Part shown: positions 1-7,528 of the stretch, piece by piece
Layout: each line of letters starts with the position of its first letter
Numbering within the stretch: the stretch's first letter is position 1
NCBI GenBank assembly: GCA_043744615.1
Contig: JAYTUJ010000062.1
Coordinates: 1-13,781 of the forward strand
Origin: JAYTUJ01 sp043744615
GTDB taxonomy: Bacteria > Patescibacteriota > Minisyncoccia > Phycocordibacterales > CAIRYW01
DNA length: 13,781 bases
Direction: 5' to 3'
Program-made: the position numbers and the translations under genes
The notes under the pieces: generated by a model
What the model saw: the letters and a program-made list of their open reading frames with translations, nothing else
The model's database searches: none
Told to the model about the DNA's origin: nothing

Positions 1-711
1 CTCGTAATCTTTTAGTTTTGTTTTTGAAACGTATACTGCTTTTTTTAGTATTAAATTTTCTTCTGCCCATGCAATGTCATCAGAGAATATAAAAAAGATA
101 AGATCATTAGCGATTGATTCGTTACCAATTTTATTTTTTATTGTTTCAATCGCTTTTTTATAAAAGTCGAGACCGATAACTTCATAAAATGCGGCATGAG
201 TTTTATTTGAAACATAATCTCCTCGGCGAATATGAATAGAAACAGAATTTGAATTTTTTATTTGTTCTGCAAAATCTTGGGCTTCGGTCGAAAGATTCTG
301 TTTTATTTTAAATTTTTGTATAAGATCATTTCGGTGGGGCACAATTGCACGTTCGTCTGTCCAGAAACCATCAAGAACAGTAACTTTTTCTTTAAATTTA
401 TTTTTTAAATGCAGGATTCTGTTTCCTGTCTCGATAGACTTTCCGCATAGAAACTTTATTTTTCGGACTACTTTTCCTAAAAAAGTAATATCATTTTTTA
501 TGATCAAAGATTCTGTTTCTGAGTCGATGAAGGGTTCTGAAATTGAAAAACAAGATAAGGCAAAATCACGTTTTGTATCTGCTTCACTAATTCCACGATA
601 CCAAGAAATATCAAGTAACAAAGGCTCTTTTTGGGCTTTTGACACAGCATATCCTTTGGCATATTGAAACATTTGATTGCCAAGACCTCCTTTAAGTCGG
701 GTAACTATCAT
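1..711 (-). CDS. Alpha-1,2-fucosyltransferase, GT11 family (partial, 3' end off the window)
   Basis: This gene is predicted to transfer L-fucose from GDP-fucose to a sugar hydroxyl, typically in alpha-1,2 linkage, in the cytoplasm or at the inner membrane face. I translated 237 codons from the ATG at 711 to the window edge with no stop; the family is usually about 290 residues, so roughly the last fifth is missing. The N-terminus carries the GT11 signature GGLGNQMFQYA (residues 8-18). The donor-binding motif HIRRGDY lies at residues 160-166 and an FSDD-x-x-W segment at about 209-215. The start is 4 nt after the stop of the upstream GT2 gene; AGGG abuts the ATG, too close to be a normal ribosome site. 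The family call is strong. The exact linkage is an inference, because some GT11 members make other linkages. The GDP-fucose genes gmd and fcl head the same operon. Confidence 0.9.
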   Translation of the reverse strand, partial: MIVTRLKGGLGNQMFQYAKGYAVSKAQKEPLLLDISWYRGISEADTKRDFALSCFSISEPFIDSETESLIIKNDITFLGKVVRKIKFLCGKSIETGNRILHLKNKFKEKVTVLDGFWTDERAIVPHRNDLIQKFKIKQNLSTEAQDFAEQIKNSNSVSIHIRRGDYVSNKTHAAFYEVIGLDFYKKAIETIKNKIGNESIANDLIFFIFSDDIAWAEENLILKKAVYVSKTKLKDYE

Positions 712-715
712 CCCT

Positions 716-1573
716 TTATTGTACACAAATTTGCCAAACTCGGCGAAGTATTCGCAGTACCCAAGAGGCAGGTATTCGCTTTAATATGAGAATCCATTTT
801 TTATAAAACGTGAGTTCGTTTTTAAACATGTGTGAAATATTTGCTTGCATACTTTGATTATGTCGGCGTATTAAAACTAATTGTTCGTCTACAAAATCAA
901 ACTCGCAAATTTGTGCTAATCGTAACCACATATCCCAGTCCTCACACGCTTTTAATGTTTCATCAAATAATCCAACTTGTGCTAGATATTCTCGTTTAAT
1001 CAAAACTGCACTTCCGCTTCCACTTATTTTATTTGCTGTTAATAGTTTTTCAAAAACATTTCCTTTAAGTTCGGGTTCAACAAACAGTTTTTTTGTTTTT
1101 GAATTTTTTTCAATAGACACTCCTGATTCATCGATTAAATTATATGCACAATACACCACTCCAACTTTTTTGTTTTGATACAAAAATTCATTTTTCTCAA
1201 ACTGCTCAAGTTGTTTTTTTAACTTTTCAGGATGCCAAATATCGTCAACATCAAGGAAGGCTATATAATCTACGCTCTCTGTTTGATTATCTTGTATATA
1301 TAGTGTCGAGAGGGAATATCGTATTCCTTCGTTTCGTGCAGAACTTAATCCACCATTTTCTTTTTGTATCTGAATAATTTTAATTTCAGAATCCTGATGA
1401 GTTTGTGTATAGGAATCTATAATTTGAGCTGTGGCATCGGTCGAACCATCGTTAATAGCAATGATCCTTTTCGGCGCATATGTTTGTTGTAATACAGAAT
1501 CAAGGACACTTTGTATATACAAAGCACCGTTGTAAACAGGAATAATTACATCAACTCGTTGGCTACTTTTCAT
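716..1573 (-). CDS. Glycosyltransferase family 2 (GT-A fold), inverting
   Basis: This is a cytoplasmic glycosyltransferase that adds one sugar from a nucleotide-sugar donor to the growing lipid-linked oligosaccharide. The 285 residues begin with the family-2 pattern VIIPVYNG (9-16) and NDGSTD (41-46). The metal-binding DVDD lies at 108-111 (FLDVDDIW), and the acceptor-side acidic motif EDWDMWLRL at 211-219 supplies the likely catalytic base. The last 30 residues are basic and hydrophobic (KRIP...RILRRVW) and could lie along the membrane. The ATG overlaps the end of the preceding GT2 gene by 11 nt, and an AGGA sits 7 nt upstream, the clearest Shine-Dalgarno in the operon. Donor and acceptor cannot be read from sequence. 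It is only distantly similar to the adjacent GT2, so a recent tandem duplication is unlikely. Confidence 0.9.
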   Translation of the reverse strand: MKSSQRVDVIIPVYNGALYIQSVLDSVLQQTYAPKRIIAINDGSTDATAQIIDSYTQTHQDSEIKIIQIQKENGGLSSARNEGIRYSLSTLYIQDNQTESVDYIAFLDVDDIWHPEKLKKQLEQFEKNEFLYQNKKVGVVYCAYNLIDESGVSIEKNSKTKKLFVEPELKGNVFEKLLTANKISGSGSAVLIKREYLAQVGLFDETLKACEDWDMWLRLAQICEFDFVDEQLVLIRRHNQSMQANISHMFKNELTFYKKWILILKRIPASWVLRILRRVWQICVQ

Positions 1574-2489
1574 ATGAATATCCTAACATATATTTAACTT
1601 GAGCTTTTGAAAGTAGTTTAAGGATATAGAAAACAGTAGATATATACTGCCAAGAATATTTTTTAATAGAGTATCTATTTGATATTGAATTTAATATTTT
1701 AAAACTCGAGACCGTAACTGAATATTTTTTTGAAAGAGGTAATATATGCCAATATTGAAAATTAAAGAATTCTTCAAAGCCAACAGAAGTTTTTCTTGCT
1801 TCGGTATAATTAGTAAGAGCAATTTGTTTTACGTTTTCAAATGAAGATTTTTTGTGAGTATTTGAATAATTTTCTTCGTGTACGCGGTATTCAAGCAAAG
1901 ATTTTTTTATATTGAATCCTTTTTCTGTTTTTAATACGCGTGAAAAAAAGTTAAAATCTTCTGCAACACAAACTGAATATGTTCCTACATGAGGTACTAT
2001 TTTTTTTCGAAACATAATACTTGGATGACAAAATTGAGTGTTACTTATCGATGCCCATGCAATTGAAAGGGAAGATGATGCATGAAAAACCGATTTTAAA
2101 ACTTTTTTTGAATTAAACGGAGTGTACCCACTACCAACAATTGAAATGTTTGGGTGAGTATCTAAAAACTTTTTTTCAATAACAAATCGGTCGTGATGCA
2201 GTATGTCGTCAGCGTCAGCTCGAGCAATGTATCTTCCTTGCGCGTGTTTAATTGCTGTATTTAATGCCCCCGCAATTCCTTTTTCATGCTCATTATTAAA
2301 TACTTTTATTCTCGGGTCGTGAGAAGTATATGTTTGTATAATATGTTCTGACGAGTCGGTTGATGAATCGTTTACAATGAGTAGTTCAAAATCAATATAT
2401 GTTTGATTTAGTATGCTTTCAATCGCTTCAGCGAGATGCTTTTCAGCATTATATACAGGCATTATTACTGATATTATCGGTGTGTTCAT
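1563..2489 (-). CDS. Glycosyltransferase family 2 (GT-A fold)
   Basis: This is a second inverting family-2 enzyme, 308 residues, predicted to act in the cytoplasm on the lipid-linked glycan. It shows SVIMPVYNAE (7-16), VNDSSTD (39-45), the DxD-type RADADDI (90-96) and the acidic acceptor motif AEDFNFFSR (176-184), followed by YRVHEENYS (201-209), typical of many O-antigen and capsule transferases. The C-terminal 90 residues are aromatic and basic, without a convincing membrane span. The start lies only 1 nt from the stop of the upstream GT-A gene, and its stop overlaps the next GT2 start, so translation is probably coupled. A GAGG occurs 12 nt before the ATG, which is far for a Shine-Dalgarno. 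The specific sugar is unknown. The SSTD variant of the common GSTD motif is not unusual in the family. Confidence 0.9.
   Translation of the reverse strand: MNTPIISVIMPVYNAEKHLAEAIESILNQTYIDFELLIVNDSSTDSSEHIIQTYTSHDPRIKVFNNEHEKGIAGALNTAIKHAQGRYIARADADDILHHDRFVIEKKFLDTHPNISIVGSGYTPFNSKKVLKSVFHASSSLSIAWASISNTQFCHPSIMFRKKIVPHVGTYSVCVAEDFNFFSRVLKTEKGFNIKKSLLEYRVHEENYSNTHKKSSFENVKQIALTNYTEARKTSVGFEEFFNFQYWHILPLSKKYSVTVSSFKILNSISNRYSIKKYSWQYISTVFYILKLLSKAQVKYMLGYSYEK
1581..1584 (-). promoter_or_regulatory. Shine-Dalgarno AGGA for the 716-1573 GT2 gene
   Basis: On the minus strand AGGA lies 7 nt before the ATG at 1573, inside the last codons of the upstream gene. It supports this start. It stands out because most starts in the operon lack a purine-rich ribosome site and instead overlap or abut the preceding stop codon. 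Confidence 0.5.
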
Positions 2490-2490
2490 A

Positions 2491-3486
2491 TTAGAGTTCT
2501 ACCTCAAATATTTCTTTATATGAAGAAATATCGATTTGAGGAATAGTTATATTATAGAACTTCTTCATAAATACTGCATATTTTTGAATTGCTTCGTTAC
2601 GATATGCTTCGCTTACAAAATAAGAATTTTTTGATATTGGGTTATTTATAAAATGCATACCCGAACCAACTTGTGAAAAGTGTACTATCTTTGTGCCAAA
2701 ATCGAGCTCATTAAAAATCTTTTTATCAACTCCTTGTTGAGTTCGTTTTCCAAACTCATCAGTGCCACCAACATCTTCTTGTGAAAGAAATTCTACGCGA
2801 GCTTTATTTTGTAGCATATCAAACATAACAGGATCAAAGAAATCTATCGTTGAAAATTTATATGGATTACAAACCCCTTGAATCATTTGTTCCAAAAGGT
2901 TTGTACCAAAATAGATTTTCATACCAATAAACTTTATTAAACTTTTATACGCATGGTGAGAAATAAAAAGTTTGATTACAGAAAACATATTTCCATTTTT
3001 GATAATTTCAGAAATTTTATTTTTATTAAAACCAAAACAATATGTTTGAGTTACGTCAGATAAGTTTCGAACATCGTCGCGATGATTTCTATTATATTTG
3101 TAACATCGTCGGGGACCAATTAGACCTGTCGTGTCTGATCGCTCGATAAGAGTATCCACTAAGGGTGCTCGAAAATATGTATCACTATCAAAGTGAATAA
3201 TAAAATCTGTCGGAGAGTTTTTTATAACTTCAGCCCATAAAAGTGCGGTACCCATGTGACCATGGCGAGTATATGCTTTAGTAATTCGTGTAGAAACTTC
3301 TATCAACACATTGTTTTTATGCGGAGTAATAGAAGCAAAATCTTTAGAAGTACCATAGACATGCACTATTTGATTGTGATGTTTATGAAACGAATTAAGT
3401 GTGATGTTACCAATAGTTCCACAATTAACAATTTCAGTAAATATGTACACTTGGTCGGCTGATGTCTGTTTTGTTATCGAATCCAT
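2491..3486 (-). CDS. Putative GT-A-fold glycosyltransferase of unassigned family
   Basis: I do not recognise a named family. The 331 residues look like a retaining or GT-A-type transferase. There is a beta-rich N-terminus (VYIFTEIVNCGTIGNI, 13-28) and a mid-protein DFIIHFDSDTYF (94-105) whose D100-x-D102 resembles the metal-binding DxD preceded by hydrophobics. A C-terminal KIVHFSQVGSGMHF (266-279) has a histidine placed as in GT8-like enzymes, which often use a C-terminal His as a metal ligand. Helical segments and a GGTDEFGKR stretch (240-248) lie between. No signal peptide or membrane span is visible. The ATG overlaps the GT10 gene by 13 nt, and the stop is 1 nt from the next start. Position among four other transferases supports a glycan role. 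An alternative is an acceptor-modifying enzyme with a degenerate GT-A fold. Confidence 0.65.
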   Translation of the reverse strand: MDSITKQTSADQVYIFTEIVNCGTIGNITLNSFHKHHNQIVHVYGTSKDFASITPHKNNVLIEVSTRITKAYTRHGHMGTALLWAEVIKNSPTDFIIHFDSDTYFRAPLVDTLIERSDTTGLIGPRRCYKYNRNHRDDVRNLSDVTQTYCFGFNKNKISEIIKNGNMFSVIKLFISHHAYKSLIKFIGMKIYFGTNLLEQMIQGVCNPYKFSTIDFFDPVMFDMLQNKARVEFLSQEDVGGTDEFGKRTQQGVDKKIFNELDFGTKIVHFSQVGSGMHFINNPISKNSYFVSEAYRNEAIQKYAVFMKKFYNITIPQIDISSYKEIFEVEL

Positions 3487-4481
3487 GATCTTTTAAGATA
3501 CATTATGACACGATTTAGTTTATCAAAAAAAGTTTGTCTACACGCACTCTCTGGTTTTAAAGTTGTTTGAGCAAGTGTATTTTTTTCAGAAGTGTATTTT
3601 TTTGCAAAGTTAATCATCATTGGAAACATTTGATACGTATCCAAAACTAATTCTTTTGAAGCATGAATACTTGAAACAGCTTTTTGATATACATCTTCGG
3701 CGATAGCTTTTTCTATAACCTCGATTGCTTTTTTTGGGTTGTGAATATCAATTTGTGAAAATGATTCAGAAGGGAAGTATGTGTTTAAGTTCGGCGCTCC
3801 GTAATAAAAGGGGTATGCCTCAGCTAAAAATGCGTCAGATATTTTTTCGGTCCAATAGTCATTGAAACTACTATTTTCAATTGCAATATGATATTTGTAT
3901 GGAGCAATTGCATCCCACTTGTCATTTATTTCGGTAAATCCTAAACCGAATAAATCAAGTTTGTCACCAAAATGTTTTTTCAACGCTAATGCAAAGTCGA
4001 TTCGTTCGCGGTGTCCTCGACTCATTCGTTTATTCGAAGTGATAATTGAAATCAATTTTATTTTTATAGGTGTCGGTAAAGATTTTAATTCATCGTATGT
4101 TTTTTTATATGCCGAAGTCGTTTGTGGATTAGTTAATGCTTCATAACCAACTCTCCATGGAAGTGCTCCCTGCATATAAATCTTTCCAGGATGTTTTAGA
4201 TTTCTATCAGACGTAATGACGTATCCAAATTGATTTAAAAATTCTTGTCGATATGTTTTAAGATGTGGAGGTTCAGAGATAATAAGTATTGTATGTTTTT
4301 TGGCACAATGTAGAGTTTCTTCTTCTTTTAGATCTCCATACACAAAACAAGCATCGTACACATTGTTGATGTTTGCTGGTTCGTTAATAAAAAATTCGGT
4401 ATCTTCCCATCGTTCAATTAAATTAGGTAATTGACGAATAAAAGGCTTTCCGTTTGCGGGTACTATTAATTTAATTTTCAT
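3474..4481 (-). CDS. Fucosyltransferase, GT10 family (alpha-1,3/1,4 type)
   Basis: This enzyme is predicted to transfer L-fucose from GDP-fucose, usually in alpha-1,3 or alpha-1,4 linkage to GlcNAc or glucose. The diagnostic block is at residues 195-230: YKYHIAIENS then DYWTEK (208-213) then FYYGAP. This matches the GT10 pattern of an aromatic-rich strand, EN, DY-x-TEK and a closing GAP. A basic patch SNKRMSRGHRER (149-160) corresponds to the GDP-binding SNK region. The N-terminal half (1-130) is divergent, as expected for the acceptor-binding Rossmann domain. Length 335 fits bacterial members. It lacks the C-terminal heptad repeats of Helicobacter FutA/B, and ends in a basic tail (YLKRSWIR). 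The start overlaps the flippase stop as ATGA. With gmd/fcl and GT11 in one operon, GDP-fucose use is well supported; the linkage is inferred. Confidence 0.88.
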   Translation of the reverse strand: MKIKLIVPANGKPFIRQLPNLIERWEDTEFFINEPANINNVYDACFVYGDLKEEETLHCAKKHTILIISEPPHLKTYRQEFLNQFGYVITSDRNLKHPGKIYMQGALPWRVGYEALTNPQTTSAYKKTYDELKSLPTPIKIKLISIITSNKRMSRGHRERIDFALALKKHFGDKLDLFGLGFTEINDKWDAIAPYKYHIAIENSSFNDYWTEKISDAFLAEAYPFYYGAPNLNTYFPSESFSQIDIHNPKKAIEVIEKAIAEDVYQKAVSSIHASKELVLDTYQMFPMMINFAKKYTSEKNTLAQTTLKPESACRQTFFDKLNRVIMYLKRSWIR

Positions 4482-5746
4482 ACACGGTGTCTTTTGACGA
4501 TATTAATTATACCAATAACTATCGGCACAATCGCATACGATATAATTGTTGCGTACGCTGCTCCGGCAATTCCGTAGTAAGGAATGAAAACAAAATTTAA
4601 AATAATATTTACAACTGCTCCAATTAAAGAAGAAAATGCATATAGTTTTGTTCGGTGTTCTGCTAATAGCGCATTTGTTGAAACAATCATGATACTAAAG
4701 GCGATTCCAGACCATATATAAATTTTAACAATAGGTATTGCACTAAGATATGCAACACCAAATAATTTGGAAATTACAAAAGGAGAAATAATATATAAAG
4801 GAATAATACAGACAATACTTAACGCAATACACGCAATGTATAGTCGACGGAGTTGTTTTTTGTATTCGCAGATATTTATTTTTAGACTTTTTATGAGTGC
4901 AGGAAAAAATGCACTTACTAAAAGGGTTGGAATAAAATACCATGTTTCAGAAATTCGAACTGCCACAGAATAAATACCAGTCGCAGTGTTTCCAAGAAGA
5001 TGTTTAACAATTACTTGGTCAATCTTCATGTAAATTGTGTAAAAAGCGGATGTAAATATTAAAGGCCACGATAATAAAAACATTTCTTTTGCCAAAAATT
5101 TATTCCATGTCCACATTTTTATCGACCCGTGTGTTTTTCGGTAAATAACAACTAGACTTAATCCATACAATACTTGTTCAATTGCGAAGATAAGTAGAAA
5201 AACAGCAATATGACTTTTTGAGACAATCGCTAATAATTTTAAAACTGCACTTATAATTGAAGTGTAGGATTGGATTTTAATTAATGGTTTTACATTTGTA
5301 TGTGATTGATAAAAAGAATCAATAATTAAAAATGGTTGGAATATAAAAGAAAGACTGTATAACAGTACAAATAAAATATTTTCAAAAGAATTTCCTAATA
5401 TTGCCGCAGCAAGGGTAGAGAAGATAATAACTAAACTAGCCCCAATAATTCTCATTCCAAACGAAGTTCCTAAAATCTCATCTTTTTTGTCTGTGTGGTT
5501 AATGAGACGTTGTACGATGATTCCATCAATACCTAAACTTGAAAGACATCCAAAGATTCCCACAAAACTAATAATAAAGTTAAGTGTTCCATATTGATCG
5601 GGGCCAAGATACCTTGCTACATAAGCTCCAATAAAAAAACTAATTGAAAGATTTACAATTCGGCCCACAAAAAGCCAGCCCGTATTTTTTATATACACTT
5701 CAAGTTCTTTGAATATAGATTTTCCTGATTTAATTACTGACTCCAT
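4478..5746 (-). CDS. wzx: Wzx-type oligosaccharide flippase (MOP superfamily)
   Basis: This polytopic membrane protein is predicted to flip the undecaprenyl- or polyprenyl-linked oligosaccharide across the cytoplasmic membrane. The 422 residues are mostly hydrophobic helices (I judge about 12), the family norm. The N-terminal block has the hallmark YLGPDQYGTLNF (46-57) and then SLGIDG (70-75), as in polysaccharide-synthesis flippases. An amphipathic N-terminus (1-22) precedes the first span, and a short basic tail KRHRV ends the protein. It ends in TGA overlapping the GT10 start (ATGA), and starts 3 nt after the carbamoyltransferase stop. There is no Shine-Dalgarno, so coupling is likely. A Wzx pairs with a polymerase; the only polymerase/ligase candidate here is the divergent 11490-13688 gene. 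Substrate specificity cannot be inferred. Confidence 0.9.
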   Translation of the reverse strand: MESVIKSGKSIFKELEVYIKNTGWLFVGRIVNLSISFFIGAYVARYLGPDQYGTLNFIISFVGIFGCLSSLGIDGIIVQRLINHTDKKDEILGTSFGMRIIGASLVIIFSTLAAAILGNSFENILFVLLYSLSFIFQPFLIIDSFYQSHTNVKPLIKIQSYTSIISAVLKLLAIVSKSHIAVFLLIFAIEQVLYGLSLVVIYRKTHGSIKMWTWNKFLAKEMFLLSWPLIFTSAFYTIYMKIDQVIVKHLLGNTATGIYSVAVRISETWYFIPTLLVSAFFPALIKSLKINICEYKKQLRRLYIACIALSIVCIIPLYIISPFVISKLFGVAYLSAIPIVKIYIWSGIAFSIMIVSTNALLAEHRTKLYAFSSLIGAVVNIILNFVFIPYYGIAGAAYATIISYAIVPIVIGIINIVKRHRV

Positions 5747-5749
5747 AGA

Positions 5750-7501
5750 TTAAGAAATCTTTTTTATCAAATATGAACCAATTACAAGATGAGTTAACCC
5801 CGAATTTTGTAATGTTCTGATTCCATCTTGAGGACTTTCAACAAGGGGTTCTCCATGAAGATTAAAAGAAGTATTCAACACTCCACCGATTCCTGTAAGA
5901 TTTTTAAATTCAGAAATAATTTCGTGATATCCAGGATTTATTTTTTTAGAAACAATTTGAGGTCGACTTGTTTTATCGTACGGATGAATCGCCGCAGTTA
6001 AATGAGTTTGTGCAATCGGATGAGTTTTATGAGTGATGATCATAAAGTCAGAAGAGGTTTTATTGTTATCAATTAGGTACGTATCTTTTTCTTCTTCTAT
6101 GATACTTGTTGCAAAAGGCATCCAGAAATCTCGGTTTTTAATCATTTCATTAATGATTCGAATAGTATCGAATGTTGAAGGATTAGCTAAAATAGATCGA
6201 TTTCCTAATGCTCGAGCACCAAATTCCATACGACCATCGATGCGGGCCACTACGTGGCCCGCTGCAAGTAATGTACCAACTACCTTATTAATTTGATCTT
6301 CTTTTGTCACTATATAATCGGCGCCTAATTTTTGAGCCTCAATAATTTTTTCTATTTCTGCGTCAGTATACGCATTTCCTAAATACATATTATTGAGTGG
6401 AGATACCTTTATATCTTTTGTTGCTGCAATACATGCACCAAATACTGTTGATTCATCGCCACCACTCGGAGTAATTGAAAGTGAAGAAACTTCAGGTAAT
6501 TCACAAACAAGTTGATTCATTTTTACATTCATAAATACACCTCCTGCAAGTCCAAGATCATGAAGGTTTGTTTTTTTAATCCAACCTTGTATCCATTGCA
6601 AAGTTATTTGTTCAATAAATTGTTGAACCGCTCCCGCAATATTATCGAATCGATGATATGCAAGTTTTTCTTTTAAATAATGAATACAAGCAGGAAGAGG
6701 AATATCAGATTTAAAATTATTATGTTCATCAAGCCAAACTAATTTTTCAAATATCGGAAGAAGTTTTTTTACGTGCTCTTGTTTTGTATATGGAGCAAGA
6801 CCCATGACTTTAAATTCATGTTCATCGGGTTTCATTCCAAGTAATGCGGTAATTTCTCGATACAAGTATCCAATAGAATGTATTTTTGGTGTTTCTTGTA
6901 ATAATTCTTCTGTTCCGTCTGGTTTAATAATTCGTACAGAAGCGCACAAGTTATCACCCTCACCATCAAGCGTAAATACTAAGGTAGGTTTAGTTGGATT
7001 TTTTAAAAAAGGTATTACAGAAAGTGCATGACTTCGATGATGATCAACAAATACAATTTTATCTGAAGTTGTATTTAAACGATTTGCAAAGTCATTTGCC
7101 ATTTCTTTTTTCAACGCTACATTTTCAGAAATCTCTTTGTCAGTTTTTGTAATATATGTTGTGAGTCTTTTGTAAAACCAATCTTTAGAAATTCGATAGG
7201 CGAGCGGAGTTTTTGGAGGATTCTCTGCATATGAAGCTGAATATTGTCGTGATTCAAATCCATTTGCTTTCATCCATAAATATCCGTAGCATTTTTCTTG
7301 AGGAAATGCATATGCATCTATTGGTCCTGATGCTTGTTTGTGAATATATTCGAGAGCTTTTGTTGGCCAACCAGTAGAGTTTTTGATCCGATTAAACCGT
7401 TCTTCACTAATGGCATGAGTTATTGCGCCATCCTCCATTAAACAAACCGTTGCGTTATGGCCATAATGAATACCTATGGTTCGGTAAATACGTTTCAACA
7501 T
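5750..7501 (-). CDS. Carbamoyltransferase, NodU/CmcH/TobZ family
   Basis: This enzyme is predicted to move a carbamoyl group from carbamoyl phosphate, through a carbamoyl-adenylate, to a hydroxyl on a sugar. The 583 residues show the two-domain family plan. The N-terminal Kae1-like ATPase domain has GIHYGHNAT (10-18), SEERFNRIK (32-40), DHHRSHA (153-159, metal-binding histidines), LDGEGD (178-183) and LAGGVFMN (318-325). The C-terminal domain has GRMEFGARALGNRS (423-436), FWMPFATSIIEEE (459-471) and NTSFNLHGEP (543-552). One oddity is A429 where most relatives have proline (GPRALGNR). The upstream neighbour is the broken acyltransferase, after a 27-nt gap; the flippase follows 3 nt downstream. 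A glycan decoration role fits the context, and the target sugar is unknown. A GC-rich perfect hairpin lies in the gene at 6242-6262. Carbamoyl phosphate is presumably supplied elsewhere. Confidence 0.93.
   Translation of the reverse strand: MLKRIYRTIGIHYGHNATVCLMEDGAITHAISEERFNRIKNSTGWPTKALEYIHKQASGPIDAYAFPQEKCYGYLWMKANGFESRQYSASYAENPPKTPLAYRISKDWFYKRLTTYITKTDKEISENVALKKEMANDFANRLNTTSDKIVFVDHHRSHALSVIPFLKNPTKPTLVFTLDGEGDNLCASVRIIKPDGTEELLQETPKIHSIGYLYREITALLGMKPDEHEFKVMGLAPYTKQEHVKKLLPIFEKLVWLDEHNNFKSDIPLPACIHYLKEKLAYHRFDNIAGAVQQFIEQITLQWIQGWIKKTNLHDLGLAGGVFMNVKMNQLVCELPEVSSLSITPSGGDESTVFGACIAATKDIKVSPLNNMYLGNAYTDAEIEKIIEAQKLGADYIVTKEDQINKVVGTLLAAGHVVARIDGRMEFGARALGNRSILANPSTFDTIRIINEMIKNRDFWMPFATSIIEEEKDTYLIDNNKTSSDFMIITHKTHPIAQTHLTAAIHPYDKTSRPQIVSKKINPGYHEIISEFKNLTGIGGVLNTSFNLHGEPLVESPQDGIRTLQNSGLTHLVIGSYLIKKIS
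6242..6262. repeat. GC-rich perfect 9-bp inverted repeat with 3-nt loop, within a gene
   Basis: GCGGGCCAC (6242-6250), loop TAC, then GTGGCCCGC (6254-6262) is a perfect palindromic hairpin. Eight of nine stem pairs are G:C, in a gene that is otherwise strongly AT-rich. It encodes AAGHVVAR (about 413-420 of the carbamoyltransferase), just before the catalytic-domain motif DGRMEFG. No T-run follows on either strand, so it is not an intrinsic terminator. Confidence 0.8.
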
Positions 7502-7507
7502 ATACCC

Positions 7508-7513
7508 ATAATA
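7508..7513 (-). promoter_or_regulatory. Possible internal -10 box (TATTAT) for the carbamoyltransferase
   Basis: In the 27-nt gap between the broken acyltransferase and the carbamoyltransferase, TATTAT ends 6 nt before the ATG at 7501. This is the same spacing as the two promoters at 11455-11489. I see no TG extension and no convincing -35. The region is a run of A and T, so a chance match is quite possible. If real, it would uncouple the downstream eight genes from the damaged acyltransferase. Confidence 0.25.
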
Positions 7514-7528
7514 CTATATATAAACAAT

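Noticed and set aside
4478..4481. Recoded TGA (as glycine) as in some CPR lineages
   Set aside because: All long reading frames are free of internal TGA, and the flippase ends at a TGA in a normal ATGA overlap; the standard code fits.
6242..6262. The GC-rich hairpin as an intrinsic terminator
   Set aside because: No T-run follows the stem on either strand, and it is deep inside an intact coding sequence.
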